From contig NC_133770.1 of the NCBI RefSeq assembly GCF_003597395.2, positions 34,289,486-34,353,485 on the forward strand: a stretch of 64,000 nt of DNA, in the 5' to 3' direction. A model generated the notes under the pieces. The model did no database searches. It was not told the DNA's origin and saw nothing but the letters and a program-made list of their open reading frames with translations. The position numbers and the translations under genes are program-made. The stretch is from Chelonoidis abingdonii (taxonomy: Eukaryota > Chordata > Testudines > Testudinidae). Below are positions 1 through 12,112 of this stretch, piece by piece (position 1 is the stretch's first letter; every line of letters starts with the position of its first letter).

Positions 1-2000
1 CATCATTTCTCTCCTATCAATCAGGATGGTGCATCAACAGAGTTAGAGGAAGTTGAAAGACCAAATACCATCACATGAGAGTTCAATGTCACACAAAGAA
101 AACAATGTTGCATGGAAATCAACCAGTAGGGCAGCATCAGCTGAAAGTTCACTTGAGAATTTACTCATCTAAACTCTCTACAGAAACTAATAACTGGAAA
201 AAACTTTTTGAGCGCATCCTGAATGTCATCCTTTTTCTTTCTGAGCAGGGATTGGCTTTCTTTGGTTCCAGTCAACATATTGGTGATCGTGCAAATGGAA
301 ACTTTATAGGCATAGTTGAGCTCCTGAGCAAATATGACCCACTTTTATCAGAGCATGTTAAACATGTTCGAGAATTGCAAGAAAGTCAAAAGCACATGCA
401 AGTCCATTATCTCTCCACATGCATACAAACAAGTTTATTGAGCTACGTGGGTCATTTGTACAAACAACAATTCTTAATGAGATTTGAACTGCAAAGTATT
501 TTTCAATCACTGTTGATGCCACTCAGATTGTTCTCACAAGGAACAGACTACTGTGGCTATTTGATATGTTAAGATTGTAGAGAGCTCAAAATTTTCAATT
601 GAAGAAAGGTTTATTTTGTTTGATAATTTCACAAGAAAAACTGAAAAAGAAGTTGCTGCTCAAGTACTAGCAATTCTAGAAGGTTTTAAGTTAGATTTTC
701 AAGTCTGTATTGGTCAAGCCTATGGCAATGGATCTAATATGGGTGGAAAGTACAAAGGTGTATAAGCAGTTCTGCTGGAGCATAATTAGAACCATATTTT
801 CTCCTGCCATGGAAACCACACACTAAACTTGTAGGTTTTGACTGTGCTGAACCATGCAAGGAGGCAATTGCTTACTTTGGAACTGTTCAGCAACTGTACA
901 ATCTCTTCAGCAGCAGTCCACAAACGTGGGATATTCTGAAGGAATATCTTCCTGTTTCACTGCATGGGATGTCCAGAACTAGATGGTCTGCATGGATTGA
1001 TGGTATTCAACCAGTTGTGCAGTATTTGAATTCAGTGAGAAAGGCTTTAAATGAGCTTGAATCTCTCAATCTCACTGCACAGGCTCGAACTGAACTTCAG
1101 TCTATTCAGAAACACATTTCCAAATTTGAATGTATTCTGATGTCATCTTTGTTGATGAAGCTACTTACAATGATCCACCAAACTAACTTGGTAATTGAAG
1201 TACGCAATGCTATGCTTGACACGGAGAGGGATAACATTGAAAGTTTTATCAATGACATTCAACAGATTCGTGAACAATGGGATACAATCCTGACTCAGTC
1301 CAAATTAGTAGCACAGAATATTGGCATTCCATCTGAGTTCTCCTCCAATCACAGCTTACCTACTGAATCTGATGCCAGCAGCATTATAGGGTCAATGTCT
1401 TCCTTGTCACCTTTGACGCTATTCAATCAGGTCTTACACATCGATTTGAGTCACTGTGACTAATTTGTACCCTTTTGGGGTTTCAGTTCAACATGTTGAG
1501 TAATGAAGATCTACTTTCTGCAGCTGAACCATTTCAGCAACAGTACAACAAAGAAATCTCAAAAGATCTCAGTGACAAGGTCATCTTCCTCAAATGACTA
1601 TATTCCACGAACTTTAAATTGGAGTGTAAACCAAAGGAATTGCTTCAAGAAATACTCAAACTTGGACTTTCTGGGGTGTTTCCTAATATCACAATTGTAT
1701 TGCATATTTTTGTCAGTTTGCCTGCATCAGTGGCTTCAAGTGAATGCACCTTCAACATGTTGAAGCAAGTAAAGAACTATCACCATTCAACTGTGGGACA
1801 AGAGTGTTTGAATGGACTCATCATGCTTAATATCAACTAGGACATTGCATGAAAGCTAGATGTTTCTTCAATAATTAGTGCATTTGAACAGAAAAAGGCT
1901 AGAAAAGCATTTGTTAAATAAAAAATATTCAAACTATGTCTCACTCTTTTCTGGTGCCTTATTTTGTTTTCACGTGTCATCATTTTTTATTTTTATTATG
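1..2000 (+). mobile_element. Decayed autonomous hAT DNA transposon (ZMYM/Tip100-like), left end outside window
   Basis: Reading all three plus frames recovers, in order, the parts of a ZMYM-type hAT transposase: a DUF4371-like block (about 240-420), the block that usually reads GQxYDNGxNM (712-750), a central helical insertion (969-1430), and the C-terminal hAT dimerisation block with the SLPASVASSECTF motif (about 1710-1790). Frameshifts and stops separate these blocks, for example a stop at about 760 and the end of the central frame at 1461. The Asp expected in the DNG motif is Gly (GGC, 724-726), so a catalytic residue is lost. The coding match ends near 1917 and a hAT-like GGGGCC end may lie near 2005. 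The order of blocks is seen directly; the family name is from recall. Confidence 0.8.
969..1463 (+). pseudogene. hAT transposase central domain relic
   Basis: This is the longest uninterrupted piece of the broken hAT transposase, 164 codons. It opens with SRTRWSAW, which in ZMYM1-like transposases is the conserved TRW motif after the second catalytic Asp, and continues through the leucine-rich helical insertion region (KALNELESLNLTAQARTELQ). It lacks both the DUF4371 part and the dimerisation domain, which lie in other frames on either side. The Met at its start is not a true start; the upstream sequence is coding in another frame. It is not expected to make a working protein. Confidence 0.75.
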
Positions 2001-2465
2001 CTAGGGGCCTCAAAAGCTAGAAGTGGCCCAGGCCTCTCTGGACCTCTGAGAGGGCCTGGCAGAGAATGTAAACCATATCTTGTAAATCAGTGAGGCAAGT
2101 ACAGCCCAAGCACCGAATTGAGTCAGATGGGTCTTAAAACATGTCCCATGCCCACTCTCGCCTTGTATCTGCAGGACGAGAAGAAAGCTAATCAACACCA
2201 GATCTTTATTGCTGATTATCTGAAGTTAAAATACATTCCTGCTCATCTATCCAGACAGAGATAGACACTGACAAATATTATGGCTGTGTGTGAATTTATT
2301 TGTAATTTTAAATTTGTTGAATGTATATAGAAATTATACTAGGCATGACCTGACAAGCAGCCACTATGGCTTTCAGGATATTAAGGTGAAGGTAGCCCTG
2401 TTTAAACAGAGTCCCTGTTGCTGGAATATCTTTTCTGCCCCAGCAATGGCCCTACATGTCATAGA

Positions 2466-2749
2466 GTACATCTACATGGCACCAATCTCCAGGCTGGGTA
2501 GAGGTATATGCACTAGCTTTGATCAAGATAGCCCACTAGGACTAGCAGTGTAACCACAGGGCGTGGGTGGCCATCCAGGCTCACTGACTGAGTACAATCC
2601 TGTTCAGGGCCTGAGGTGAATATTTGGGCAGCTAGGCCATGTGCCCATGACTCTGCTGCCATTTTTACTGCACAAGCTCAATCAAAGCTAGTGCACATAC
2701 GTCTGCAGGAAATTACAGCTCCAGCTGCAGTGTAGACATATCCATAGAT
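2466..2749. mobile_element. MITE with 'gtctacac'-type ends
   Basis: The ends are imperfect inverted repeats related to the turtle MITE group that carries TATGTCTACACTGC at its termini (right end GCAGTGTAGACATA, left end GTACATCTACATGGC). Internally GCACTAGCTTTGATCAA (from 2510) pairs with its complement TCAATCAAAGCTAGTGC (ending about 2694), giving a long stem. It is non-coding. The superfamily is probably Harbinger by analogy with the cleaner copies in this window, but no target duplication is clear here. Confidence 0.55.
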
Positions 2750-3429
2750 CCCTCCTCACTGACTTTTATCCAAATGGCTATTCCAGGCATCCTCTCCATT
2801 AAAGTAGGTAGTTTTCTCATTCCTCACATAAAATAAATTGACACAGTTTGTCCTGGCTTGACATTGCACACCATGCTAAAGGTCATAAAACTTATTTATC
2901 CTAAGATAAGTCTTTAAATGAAGGATACAAATAACAGCATTTACTTTGCTCTGAGCAGTCTAGGATTGGAGAATCTCTTCATGGATTTTAGTCTGTGTTC
3001 AGTAGCTCACTGACTGCTTTTTAATGCAGAATCGTTTCCAAACCAGCTGCAATAATTACCCCCACTGAGCATGAGGAATCCCAGTTATAAATTCTCTGGC
3101 AATCTTGCAAGAATATGTCTCCTAGAGGACTTCAGAGCATTTCTTTCAGAAGTTAACCTTATTAAATCATTCTTAAGCAGCCCCCAAATAATGAACCTTT
3201 TAAAATAACCCTTGCTTTTAAATGCTCCACTTTCCTGTAAAAGTCAGCAGTTCTTTGGTGCCTGCAAGTCTCCCAAAGCTGTTTTGGTTAAACAATTGCT
3301 AATGTTCTCTTCTATAGAATTTGAAATGATGCAAGCATTTGACAGTAAAACTAGAACACAACTGGAAAATGCTGAGCCATCTCAGGCCTGTAAGTGAATC
3401 AAAGATTCACATAGGTGGCTACAGTATTT
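2750..3429. other. Intergenic, nothing recognised
   Basis: The sequence is AT-rich, single-copy in appearance, with no coding pattern, repeat family or RNA fold that I recognise. Confidence 0.5.
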
Positions 3430-3562
3430 TGTGACCTAGGGTGCTTGAAAAATTTGTACAGTGAAGGTGCTGAGAGCCATTGAACCAAACTGTAAACCTG
3501 TATATGATGGAAACCACTTCAAGCCAGGAGCTGCGACAGCACCCCTAATTCTAGCACCTATG
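3430..3562 (-). repeat. Interspersed repeat fragment ending in GCACCTATG
   Basis: The right end (AGCACCCCTAATTCTAGCACCTATG, 3538 onward) is the complement of the left end of the repeat near 55204 (CATAGGTGCAGGAAGTAGGG). I recall this as a common turtle repeat. The remainder holds the typical segment with 'ttgaaccaaactgtaaacc'. It is a truncated non-coding copy. Confidence 0.5.
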
Positions 3563-4237
3563 GTTGTGACTCAATTTATGCAAAGAACTGTATGTACTGC
3601 AACAACAGATGCTACAATGAAGACTGTCAGCATTGAAGCTGCTATTTTCAGCAGTTTAGAACTCAGCTGCAAACATTCACTTTGGACTAAATTTGCCAAT
3701 CAGAGAATGTTTTCCTCCAGGCAGTACTAACAATGAGCACTTCTCAGTGACAAGGCTCATTTTTTAGAAATGTGGATTCCCAGGGCTGAGAGCTGGTGCA
3801 CTGTAAGTGCTGGTTTTAAACTTGGGGTACTGGTAATGATTCATGGAGCCTTGCTAGGTTACCAGATTAGATCCAGCCCAGCTCAGCAGTGACCAAAAAC
3901 TATTGTCCATCTGATGATAGCAGTACAGTGGCCCCAGTGAAATGAGTTGGTGATCTTGAGGCAATTCCCAGACAAAGGGTATCCGTGTGACAAAACCCAC
4001 CATCATAATTTCTATCCTTGTTAGCAATCTTTTCAAAAGAGAGTAAAAGAGCTGCTAAGAGAATGAGCTACCCTCTCACTCCCAGAGACAAGTCGCTTCA
4101 GGTCAGCATTGAGACATGTTGGCAGGACAGAGGAGAAAAGCTTGTACTAGTGAAGCCTTGTTGTTTCTGTTCTGTGAGTAATAAAGAGAGTTTCTATCTC
4201 TGAAGCTGTCAGTCTAGGAGCTTTCACTAGAGGCAAC

Positions 4238-4400
4238 ATTTTCAAAGGTATTTAGGGGCCAAAAGATGCAGGTAGGCACCCTAGTGGGATTGTCAAAAGC
4301 ACCTAGAAACCGAATTCTAAAATTAATGGGACTTTGGCATTTAGGCACTTTTGAAAATCTCATTAGGCACCCAGTTGCATGCCTAAATTCCTTTGAAAAT
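4238..4400. mobile_element. Palindromic MITE with 19 bp inverted ends
   Basis: ATTTTCAAAGGTATTTAGG at 4238-4256 is matched in inverse at 18 of 19 positions by CCTAAATTCCTTTGAAAAT at 4382-4400. The body repeats TTAGGCACC/GGTGCCTAA-like units, so nearly the whole element can fold on itself. A related palindrome forms the right end of the element at 16871-17163. Confidence 0.75.
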
Positions 4401-5727
4401 CTGACCTTGTATGCTTAGGTACCACAGTGATGGAAATGGTGTGAGACTAGAATATTGACACCACAAAATGCTTTTAAAATGAATTAGAAAAGAAATGGGC
4501 TCTCCCTGGGTGAATTTCTTTGAAACCAAGTTTGGTTACATGCAATTGGGCTGCTTACATTTTCACAATATCAACAAAGAAAGTTAACCAATTTCTGGTT
4601 ACTTTTTCATGCTCCTATAAGTGAAAAATCTTTTGATTTTACAAATCAAATGATGAACTATGAACCCATTATAAGGGCTGATTGATTGACTTGGGAGGGA
4701 AAATTCTTTATATTAATCTATTTTCTTAGTCCCAGTCCTACCATGAATTCCACATAGGCAGTTCCCCCCTTCAGCTTCAATGTGGCTCTGTACAGGCACT
4801 GGGGTGCCTCCTTCCTCATATGAAATTCTCAAAAAAAATAAAATCAGTTTCCCCTCTACTTTCTACCATCAAATCAAACCCTTCAGTCATGTTCTGCAGA
4901 TCCCTCTCAAAGTGATGGCACCAATTAGACTAGTGCTTCTTAAAACATAAAAAAGGTTGCAGCACTGTGGTTTGAGCACTTCCACAACAGCTTCTTTTGA
5001 TAAGAGTTTTTACTACGGATCCATAAAGTTCAAAGCCCACTGCCATTAACAGGCATTTACAGCGTATGTGCTAACAGGTCCAAATGAATAATTAAGAATA
5101 ATGAACAAAATCTGTAAGTCATAGTTTCTTTTTCTTTTAATACCACCATTAAAAGCAGGAAATTAAATCACACACACACAAAAATGAATTAAAATGAGAT
5201 TAAGGCTTTGTCCTAAACCCACAATAGCCAGGAAGAGGGTCACATCTCATACTCCATCTTTAACTTAGCATGTTACACCAAACAACTATTACAGGGGATT
5301 TATAAACATTTACAGGTTTTACACATTCTTTGTGCTGCAATACTTGGGCATAAAAGGGTGGATCCAGTGCTGAGCTGGAGGGATGGATTAAATCCTACTG
5401 CTGCAATGAGATGTAAACTGTACCTGCCTTTGCCAGCATGCCAAACTGGGGTTTACCCTTGGGCAAAGATAGCTTTAATCTCTGTCAGCAGCTCCATAGG
5501 ATCTCAGCCAGCAGAAGCTGAAGCAGGAATGTGCTTATCACCACATCTCCAGCTTTCCTGCCTACCTCACATCCCTGGTCAGTACCACCATCTTCAGGGG
5601 CTCTGCCAGCAACTTACAGGCCATTCAATGGAAGGGTGGATGTGGGTCCCTGGCACTGCTGCTGTCCCCCTCCATGTAGAATTTCCACCTGTGTCTGAAC
5701 CAGTGTCAGCCTCTAATGAGTCTAGCA

Positions 5728-5949
5728 CAGTGGCTCTCAAACTTTTTTACTGGTGACCCCTTTCACATAGCAAGTCTCTGAGTGCGACCCCCTCCTTATA
5801 AATTAAAAACACTTTTTAAATATATTTAACACCATTATAAATGCTGAAGGCAAAGCAGGGTTTGGAGGGGAAATTGACAGCTCGTGACCCCCCATATAAC
5901 AACCTTGTGACCCCCTGAGGGGTCCCAACCCCCAGTTTGATAACCCCTG
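5728..5949. mobile_element. Non-autonomous hAT MITE, complete, with 8 bp target duplication
   Basis: The 222 bp element begins CAGTGGCTCTCAAACT and ends AGTTTGATAACCCCTG, imperfect inverted termini with the CAG start usual for hAT. It is flanked by identical 8 bp copies GTCTAGCA at 5720-5727 and 5950-5957, the target duplication length of hAT transposition. The body is non-coding. A second, inverted and truncated copy of the same family lies at 47212-47384. Confidence 0.92.
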
Positions 5950-6294
5950 GTCTAGCATGTGATTTCTGCATGTCTTCATCCTTTGTTATTTTAATTGTAA
6001 GTTTAAGCATGTCTGCACCTATTAATTAGAACAGATCATTTCTAAATCAAGCCACCAAATCCTATTCCTGTGGAAACAACTTGGGGTGAAATCACTTGCA
6101 TGGAACAACTTCACTACTGGAAGAGGCCCACTGTATCCAGCTTGGCAGTTTTCATATTGCTGTGTTTAGAAACAGCGTGGAACTTTCAATCTATTTAATT
6201 ACAAAGTTTCACACTATCAAATTCATGGCAGGCTTGTGAATACCTTGCTGTTGTAGGTAACACCTCTAGCTTGATTTTAGCTGAGTGAGTTTTA

Positions 6295-6547
6295 GGGCTT
6301 GTCTACACTGGCACTTTACAGTGCTGCAACTTTCTCGCTCACGGATGTGAAAAAACACACCCCTGATCGCAGCAAGTTTCAGTGCTGTAAAGCGCCAGTA
6401 TAGACAATGCCCCGGCGCTGGTAGCTACGCCCCTCGTGGAGGTGGATTTTTTAGAGCACTGGGCAAGCTCTCTCCCAGCACTCTGCTGCGACTACATAAG
6501 CCGGGTTAAAGCGCTGCCGTGGCAGCGTTGTCAGTGTACACTAGCCC
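6295..6547. mobile_element. Harbinger-type MITE, complete, TTA target duplication
   Basis: The 253 bp element starts GGGCTTGTCTACACTGGC and ends GTCAGTGTACACTAGCCC, inverted termini, with TTA directly on both sides (6292-6294 and 6548-6550). A 3 bp TTA/TAA duplication is typical of PIF/Harbinger. The interior is CpG-rich compared with its surroundings, suggesting a fairly young copy. Confidence 0.85.
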
Positions 6548-6550
6548 TTA

Positions 6551-8452
6551 GCCTAGCCAAGAACTAAAGGTGTTACCCTGCATCAACCTTGAGCATAAGG
6601 TTGACTGCAGCTAGCATGTTAGCTATGTCTAACTTTGGTAGGAAAAGTGGTTGAGTTTAAGACAAACCCTGTATTGGATTGATCCTGCAGTTCTTACTCG
6701 GGCTCAATGAGCAATGGGAATTTTGCTTAGGTAAAGATTGCAGGTGCTGTATAGAGGGGATCCACCCATGTAAGACAAATAAACCCTGTCACTCTTTAAA
6801 TAACTGCCTCACTGTCAGATTCAGAACGCCAAGAGAAATGGCAGCTGAGTTTTTCAGTTTAATCACCCAAGTCCCAGTCCTGCTGAGCCTTGCTCAAATG
6901 AGAAAAATCTGCTATGCAAGTTCATTCACAGAGTAAGAGTTCAGAGTAAGAGTTCATAAGTCCTGATCCTGCAAATGACAGTGCACAAGCAGAATGATGC
7001 ATCCATGGGAAGCCCCGCTACATCAACCGGATGCTGCAGCAGGTGCACAATAGTCCCCCAAGTGCTGTCAGTTGTGGGATCAGGGCCATAGTCTGCTAAC
7101 CAATAACAGGGACATTTGAAAGGTTGACTGGTTTGGTGACAACAAAGTGGGAATCGTTTTATTCCACTAGACAATGACATTTAACCCCACCCCGATTATA
7201 ACAACACTGTGATACCTAAGTACATCACGGTTTGAGGAAGAAAGAGTATGAGTCCAATACTTAAAAACTTATTCCTGCTTTGTGTGAAATAGAAAAAACA
7301 ATAGACAAATCAATCTAGCTAGTTATCTAGGACCCGTGATCTCTTCCATGATAGCCGGGAAGGGTTACTGCAACATGCCAAAAAGATCCTTTTGATGTGA
7401 AGGAGCCCAAAGGTCACCTAACCTGGACTGGAAAAAACAATTTTTTTAAATTAAAAAACATACACAAAGCAAAACGCCTTCTGTGTGACTTAAGCAGTTT
7501 CTAAGGTACATCTTAGAGCCGTAAGGGAGCTGAGCAATCTTTAATAACTGGAATTCTTCAGAGAGCTGCTCTTTGCTCTGGTTGCCCTGCTGCCTCCTGG
7601 GGAGAGAAAATACTGAGGAAATGAAGACTGACCTTGCACTTTTATGGAGGAATCTGCAAGAGCCCAGTCCTGCTACCCAGACATAAGTGAGTAACTCTTC
7701 CTCATATGCGTAGGTTTCTGGAGTTAAAGATTACTCACACAAGGACTGCAGGACTGGAGCCCAATGTTGCAATGAGTATGCAGTAGAGGAGTAATACCAC
7801 AGGATGAGATTTCTGTACTGTATTTTATCACTTAAGATACACTGAGCTGGAAGATCTAACAAGCCAGAGTTTTCTTTCCTAAGTGTTAGAGATATAATTA
7901 ATGTGTAGCATCTGTTTATTGCAGCAGGATTTCTTGAAAGCTGGCATCTCCATCCATTACATTTCATCTAGGCCTGACCTGGCTGTCTTCTGGGTTATTC
8001 TGCTGCAGCAACTAACACTGCACCTTGACTAAGTTAAGTGGTGGAAGTTACTATGAAGAGCAAAGCTGGGGGAACAACAAAGGGTTTCACTGTGGCTGCT
8101 GTGAATAAAGGGGATGATTGCGCTAGAAGTTGTGAGGGATGCTTGGGGACAAAGGGGGGCTGTGGTGTGCTCCTTTGAAGGGAAGGTCCTAGCTTGTGCC
8201 AATGAGACATTGCTATTTCTGGACTGTCTCCTCAGAGACTGAGGTTGCCACATCAGTGACAGCTAAAGGAGATTTTCTAAAATATACTCCCACTTGTAAT
8301 GAGGCTGAAAGCATTAATTCAAAACACAGTCTCCACTCTTTCTACCCACCACTCCTTTCCTGTCAAACCGGTGCCTGCAAAGAACAAACTTTTGTATTTG
8401 GAAACCTGTGTCACACAAAGCAGCCTGTGCCCACTTTATCTTGAAACCTCCA
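6551..8452. other. Intergenic with short repeat scraps
   Basis: No coding exon is recognised. Short pieces such as 6680-6735 resemble the widespread palindromic repeats built on 'gatcctgca' and 'caatgggaattttgc'. Otherwise I see nothing. Confidence 0.45.
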
Positions 8453-8531
8453 CAGGGGCCCAGTCCTGCGAGGTGCTGAGCATCATCAGCTCTCATTGAC
8501 ATGAATGGGAGCTGAGGGCCCAGGGCATCTC
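8453..8531. repeat. Short palindromic repeat fragment
   Basis: GGGCCCAGTCCTGCGAGGTG and the following CAGCTCTCATTGACATGAATGGGAGCTG (8488-8515, inverted repeat around TTGACATGAA) match the arms of a familiar self-complementary turtle repeat. Only about one arm and a half remain. Confidence 0.5.
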
Positions 8532-8929
8532 AAACGTTCAGGCCCTTAAAAATCTGTCTTAATGACTCAGTATACAGAGAGGAGCCCACACCAACACAGC
8601 CCCCAGGTTTTCTAAATGCAGCCATTTCCATTCATCTGGCTTTTTTTAAACTCATCTTGACTAAGATAATTAAAGGGGCAAAACTATTCTCAAAATGAAA
8701 ATACCAACAAGAAGTTGTGCCCCTAGTTCATTCCAGACCCTCCGGTTAACACTAAACTGCTGGGTGATTTCATTAAATGACTCGCTGATTGCCCAGTAAT
8801 TACAACCTTCCTTGGCCTGTTGGCTTTTTTTTTTTAATATCAGTTTCCCAAATGCCACAGATGTTAGGAATTTTTTTCCCTCCCACTCAGCTGTGGTCTG
8901 TACATTTCTAATCAAAGAAGTTTACTGGG

Positions 8930-9240
8930 AAATTAAAAATAATGTTTTTGTATAATTATATTCCTAATGACATGTAATTTTGTTCAGAATTAATAGATGT
9001 GCCTGTAATTTCTCCTTTATTCCAGCGTAGCTGTCTACAGCTGTCTGGATGACAGCGGCATGATGCCATTACCTGTATGGCTCCCAGAGGCACACGTGTT
9101 CAACTGGGAAACCTCTGATGATCACTGTTTATGTGAGAGGAATTAATATCATAGTCTCATGATGCCAGCTGGTGGAACTGTAATTAGACAAAGCTGTTAA
9201 TTCATTCCCAAGACCTCAATAACACAGCCACTGGACACTT
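8930..9240. other. Candidate conserved non-coding element
   Basis: This stretch lacks recognisable repeat sequence and carries several homeodomain-type cores (TAATTA, TTAATTCAT, GTAATTAGACAAAG). Its composition, AT-rich with poly-T/A runs at its left edge, is like that of known vertebrate conserved enhancers. Conservation itself cannot be seen from one sequence, so this is only a candidate. Confidence 0.25.
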
Positions 9241-10565
9241 TCCAGACTGCTATGGGCTCAGGCTCAGTACTGCAGGCTCCACTCAGGTAAAACTCCATCA
9301 ATGTGCGTTGGTGTGTGACTTCAATGGAGGGCTGGCAGAGGACATTTTTCACTATGGTCACCTGCCCAATTTGCTCCTGAGAGCAGCCAAGCTGGACCCA
9401 TGCTCATGTCATGCATCATCTTCCAGCCCTGACGCTCATTCAGGAGGTGCCCTCAAAGGAGCAGAATCCCTAAAAGTTGTACTGGGGAAGGAGCGGCTGA
9501 GCCAAAGTCAAATTGGTGCAGCTGTTCCTGGCTTCAGCTCCTGGGCGCTGCTGCTCATGTAGTGGTGGTAGGGATGGAGCCTTATGAAGGCTAGAGCTGC
9601 AGCTACATTGATGTGGCTCCCAGCTGGTGCGTGAGGGATGGCAAGGCCAGAGCTCCCACTACAGATTTAGTACCCTAGGGGCCCACCTGTGCAGCCACTG
9701 CTTAATGCTGGCCCTGTGCACATATGGTGCAAGTGGGAGGGGAATCAGGCCCTCTGCATGCTCAGCTGGTAGTGCGCCATGCAAGAGCAAACAGCATATT
9801 CTCAAACAGGCTTACAAAGACAACAAAGTCTAGCTAACCATCCCAGAGCTTGTTCAAAAAGTGAACTCAGAAGGATTACTTTAAAAACTCCCCAGCACTC
9901 GTTATTAAGGTTTTAAAGGAGGGGGGAATCAAGCCAACAGCCCTAGTTAATAATTTATTCAAAGCTGCATTTTAATGCCAGCTGACACAGCTACCACCTC
10001 CAGCCAGGTTAGTTTTCATCTTCAAATGCACTGTACAATTTAGAGCCAAAGCCTGTCAGTTTGGTTCCTGCTCAGTTTTTACTCAGGCAAAATTCCCATT
10101 GAGTCTAACTGAATACAACTGAGGACCAAGTGAAACAGAGAAAGGAACTCTGGATTTGGCCTCTTGGCTTCAGTGGAAGTTGTAGGAGCTCAGCAACCCT
10201 CAGGATTTGGCCCATTGCTGATCTCAGTGGATGTTTTCTCTGAACCAGGATGGAAGCACCCAGCCCTGAAAGATGCTGAACCTTCCTTCAAGGAGCTCCT
10301 CACTCTTATCTACTGCAGGTCTCCCAGGGAACTGTGAGGGCAGAGCTCCTTGCAGCGAGCGCTTAGCATCCCACAGGATCAGGGCCTGAGTAAGCTCTGA
10401 GAAAGGGCTTGCTGGTTTTATTTTAACGAACCAAGTAGATGGCACTTGGTTCCCAGCTCTGCCCCCACCACCTGTCTGAGGCAGAGGCTGGTAGAGTAAT
10501 TATTTCAGTGCCGATCAGAGCAGCAGCCAAGGAGCTAGGAGTCAAAGTCACTCTTTCTCTTCTGA
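9241..10565. other. Intergenic, short old repeat scraps
   Basis: I recognise no gene. Pieces around 10050-10235 ('tactcaggcaaaattcccattgag', 'caggatttggccca') resemble degraded arms of the common palindromic repeats. The open frames here have no family signature. Confidence 0.4.
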
Positions 10566-10859
10566 GGGCTGATCTACACTACGGGGGAAAATCGATTTTA
10601 GATACGCAACTTCAGCTACGTGAATAACGTAGCTGAAATCGAATATCTAAAATCGATTTACTCACCCGTCCTCACCGCGCGGGATTGATGTCCGTGGCTC
10701 GCCATGTCGATTCCGGAACTCCGTTGGGGTTGGTGGAGTTCCGGAATCAATATAAGCACGCTCAGGGATCGATATATCGCGTCTAGATGAGACACGATAT
10801 ATCGATCCCCGAGCAATCGATTTTAACCCGCCGATACGGCGGGTAGTCTAGACGTGGCC
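10566..10859. mobile_element. Multi-hairpin Harbinger-type MITE
   Basis: The 294 bp element runs from GGGCTGATCTACACTACGG to TAGTCTAGACGTGGCC with TGA on both sides (10563-10565, 10860-10862). Three separate inverted repeats lie inside: AAATCGATTTTAGATAC with its complement near 10650; GATTCCGGAACTCC with GGAGTTCCGGAATC (about 10709-10748); and GGGATCGATATATCG with CGATATATCGATCCC (about 10766-10809). The whole can fold into successive long hairpins. Its CpG content is much higher than its flanks. Confidence 0.8.
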
Positions 10860-11197
10860 TGAGACCCTCCCTGTGGAAACAGAAACATTCAAGGCCTCTG
10901 CTTCTACTTCTAAGCATTGATTTAGGCATTTATTTCAGAAACATGCACTGGCCTTCATCCCTTGGCCTCCTCTCATGACATCTCTGTCAAACTGGGGCAC
11001 CTTCCCCCTCCTTGGAAGACCTTGTCACCTTTCACCTAACAGAGCTCCTGCTCACTGACAAAGCTCACCAATATCTGCATGGGAAGGTTGTCCGTAGAGT
11101 TATCCAGGTGTTACAGTGATAAGAACCTAGATAGAATAGAATAGTTGTTGGTAGGAAGGGATTCCCAAAATCTCGGCAGTGGAGATCCTTGAACCAC

Positions 11198-11221
11198 GAG
11201 GAGGAGGAGGAGGAGGAGGGA
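11198..11221 (+). repeat. (GAG)n trinucleotide microsatellite
   Basis: Seven to eight uninterrupted GAG units. The long Glu-rich frame through it is a product of the repeat and not a gene. Confidence 0.95.
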
Positions 11222-12008
11222 GAGGAACCCACAGTCAAGCCTAAAAGCCATTCAGGGAAGGAGCCTTTCACCCCTTTAGTAACACTGGCACCCTCCCCGT
11301 TCCTGCTCTCCACTGGTGGCAACAGTGTCCCCAACATACCCGATTACATTGCTGGTCAGAGGCTGCTGTGGTCTCTCTTCCTCCACCTCTCTTGCTAGAA
11401 ATTTGTACTGGTGAGGGGGTGGTAGGACCAATCAGCTGGAGGGGAAATGCAGATATGCACACGTGTCATGATGAATTGGAGATAAATTTACATTTGGGGA
11501 CAACATCTAAGGCACGTTAATTTTAAACTTCCCAGATCTGTCAGATTGTGTCTCTTTTAAACTATTAAATCATAATAGTAATTTATATTTCTCTGGCACT
11601 GGTGCAAAGACGACAGCTCCTGTACACTCAGGTAAAAGCATAACAGTTTGAACAGTGGCTGAAGGCACATTCAGTGCAAGACAGAACTTCAGTGATTTCT
11701 GCCTAAACTTAACATTTCATTTCATTACTACAATTCACTTCTATTGTCATCACTTTCATGCTCCTAATTAACTTGTATCTGTTTCATGTCTGAAGTTTAG
11801 AACACTTGCTGACTTTGGTGGAAGTAACTTACATCCAACTTATGTTGATGTTTACTTCATACTAGGTCTGAATTCTTTCACTTAACATTGTCTCATCTGA
11901 TTATGCCACTAATGGAAAACTGCTGATACGGAGCTGAATCCTTTAATAATACTAGAAACCAGACCCAGTCGGATACTGATAAGTAGATGCTCATAGTAAG
12001 GGCTAGCA

Positions 12009-12112
12009 TGGCCTGATGTTCAGAGATGCTGAGCACCTGCAGCTCCCACTGACATCATTGGGTGCCACAGAGGTGCAGCACCTCTGAAAAGCAAATCAGA
12101 AATGCTCCACCA
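12009..12112. mobile_element. Small palindromic MITE fragment
   Basis: GCCTGATGTTCAGAGATGCTGAGCACC (from about 12011) is echoed in inverse by GGTGCAGCACCTCTGAAAAG (12073 on). This is the well-known 'ctgagcacctgcagctcccactga' repeat of turtle and archosaur genomes, here degraded. Confidence 0.55.

Noticed and set aside
5358..5756. 132-codon open frame
   Set aside because: It runs into the start of a hAT MITE and shows no domain or codon pattern of a gene.
11189..11398. Glu-rich open frame
   Set aside because: Produced by the (GAG)n microsatellite.
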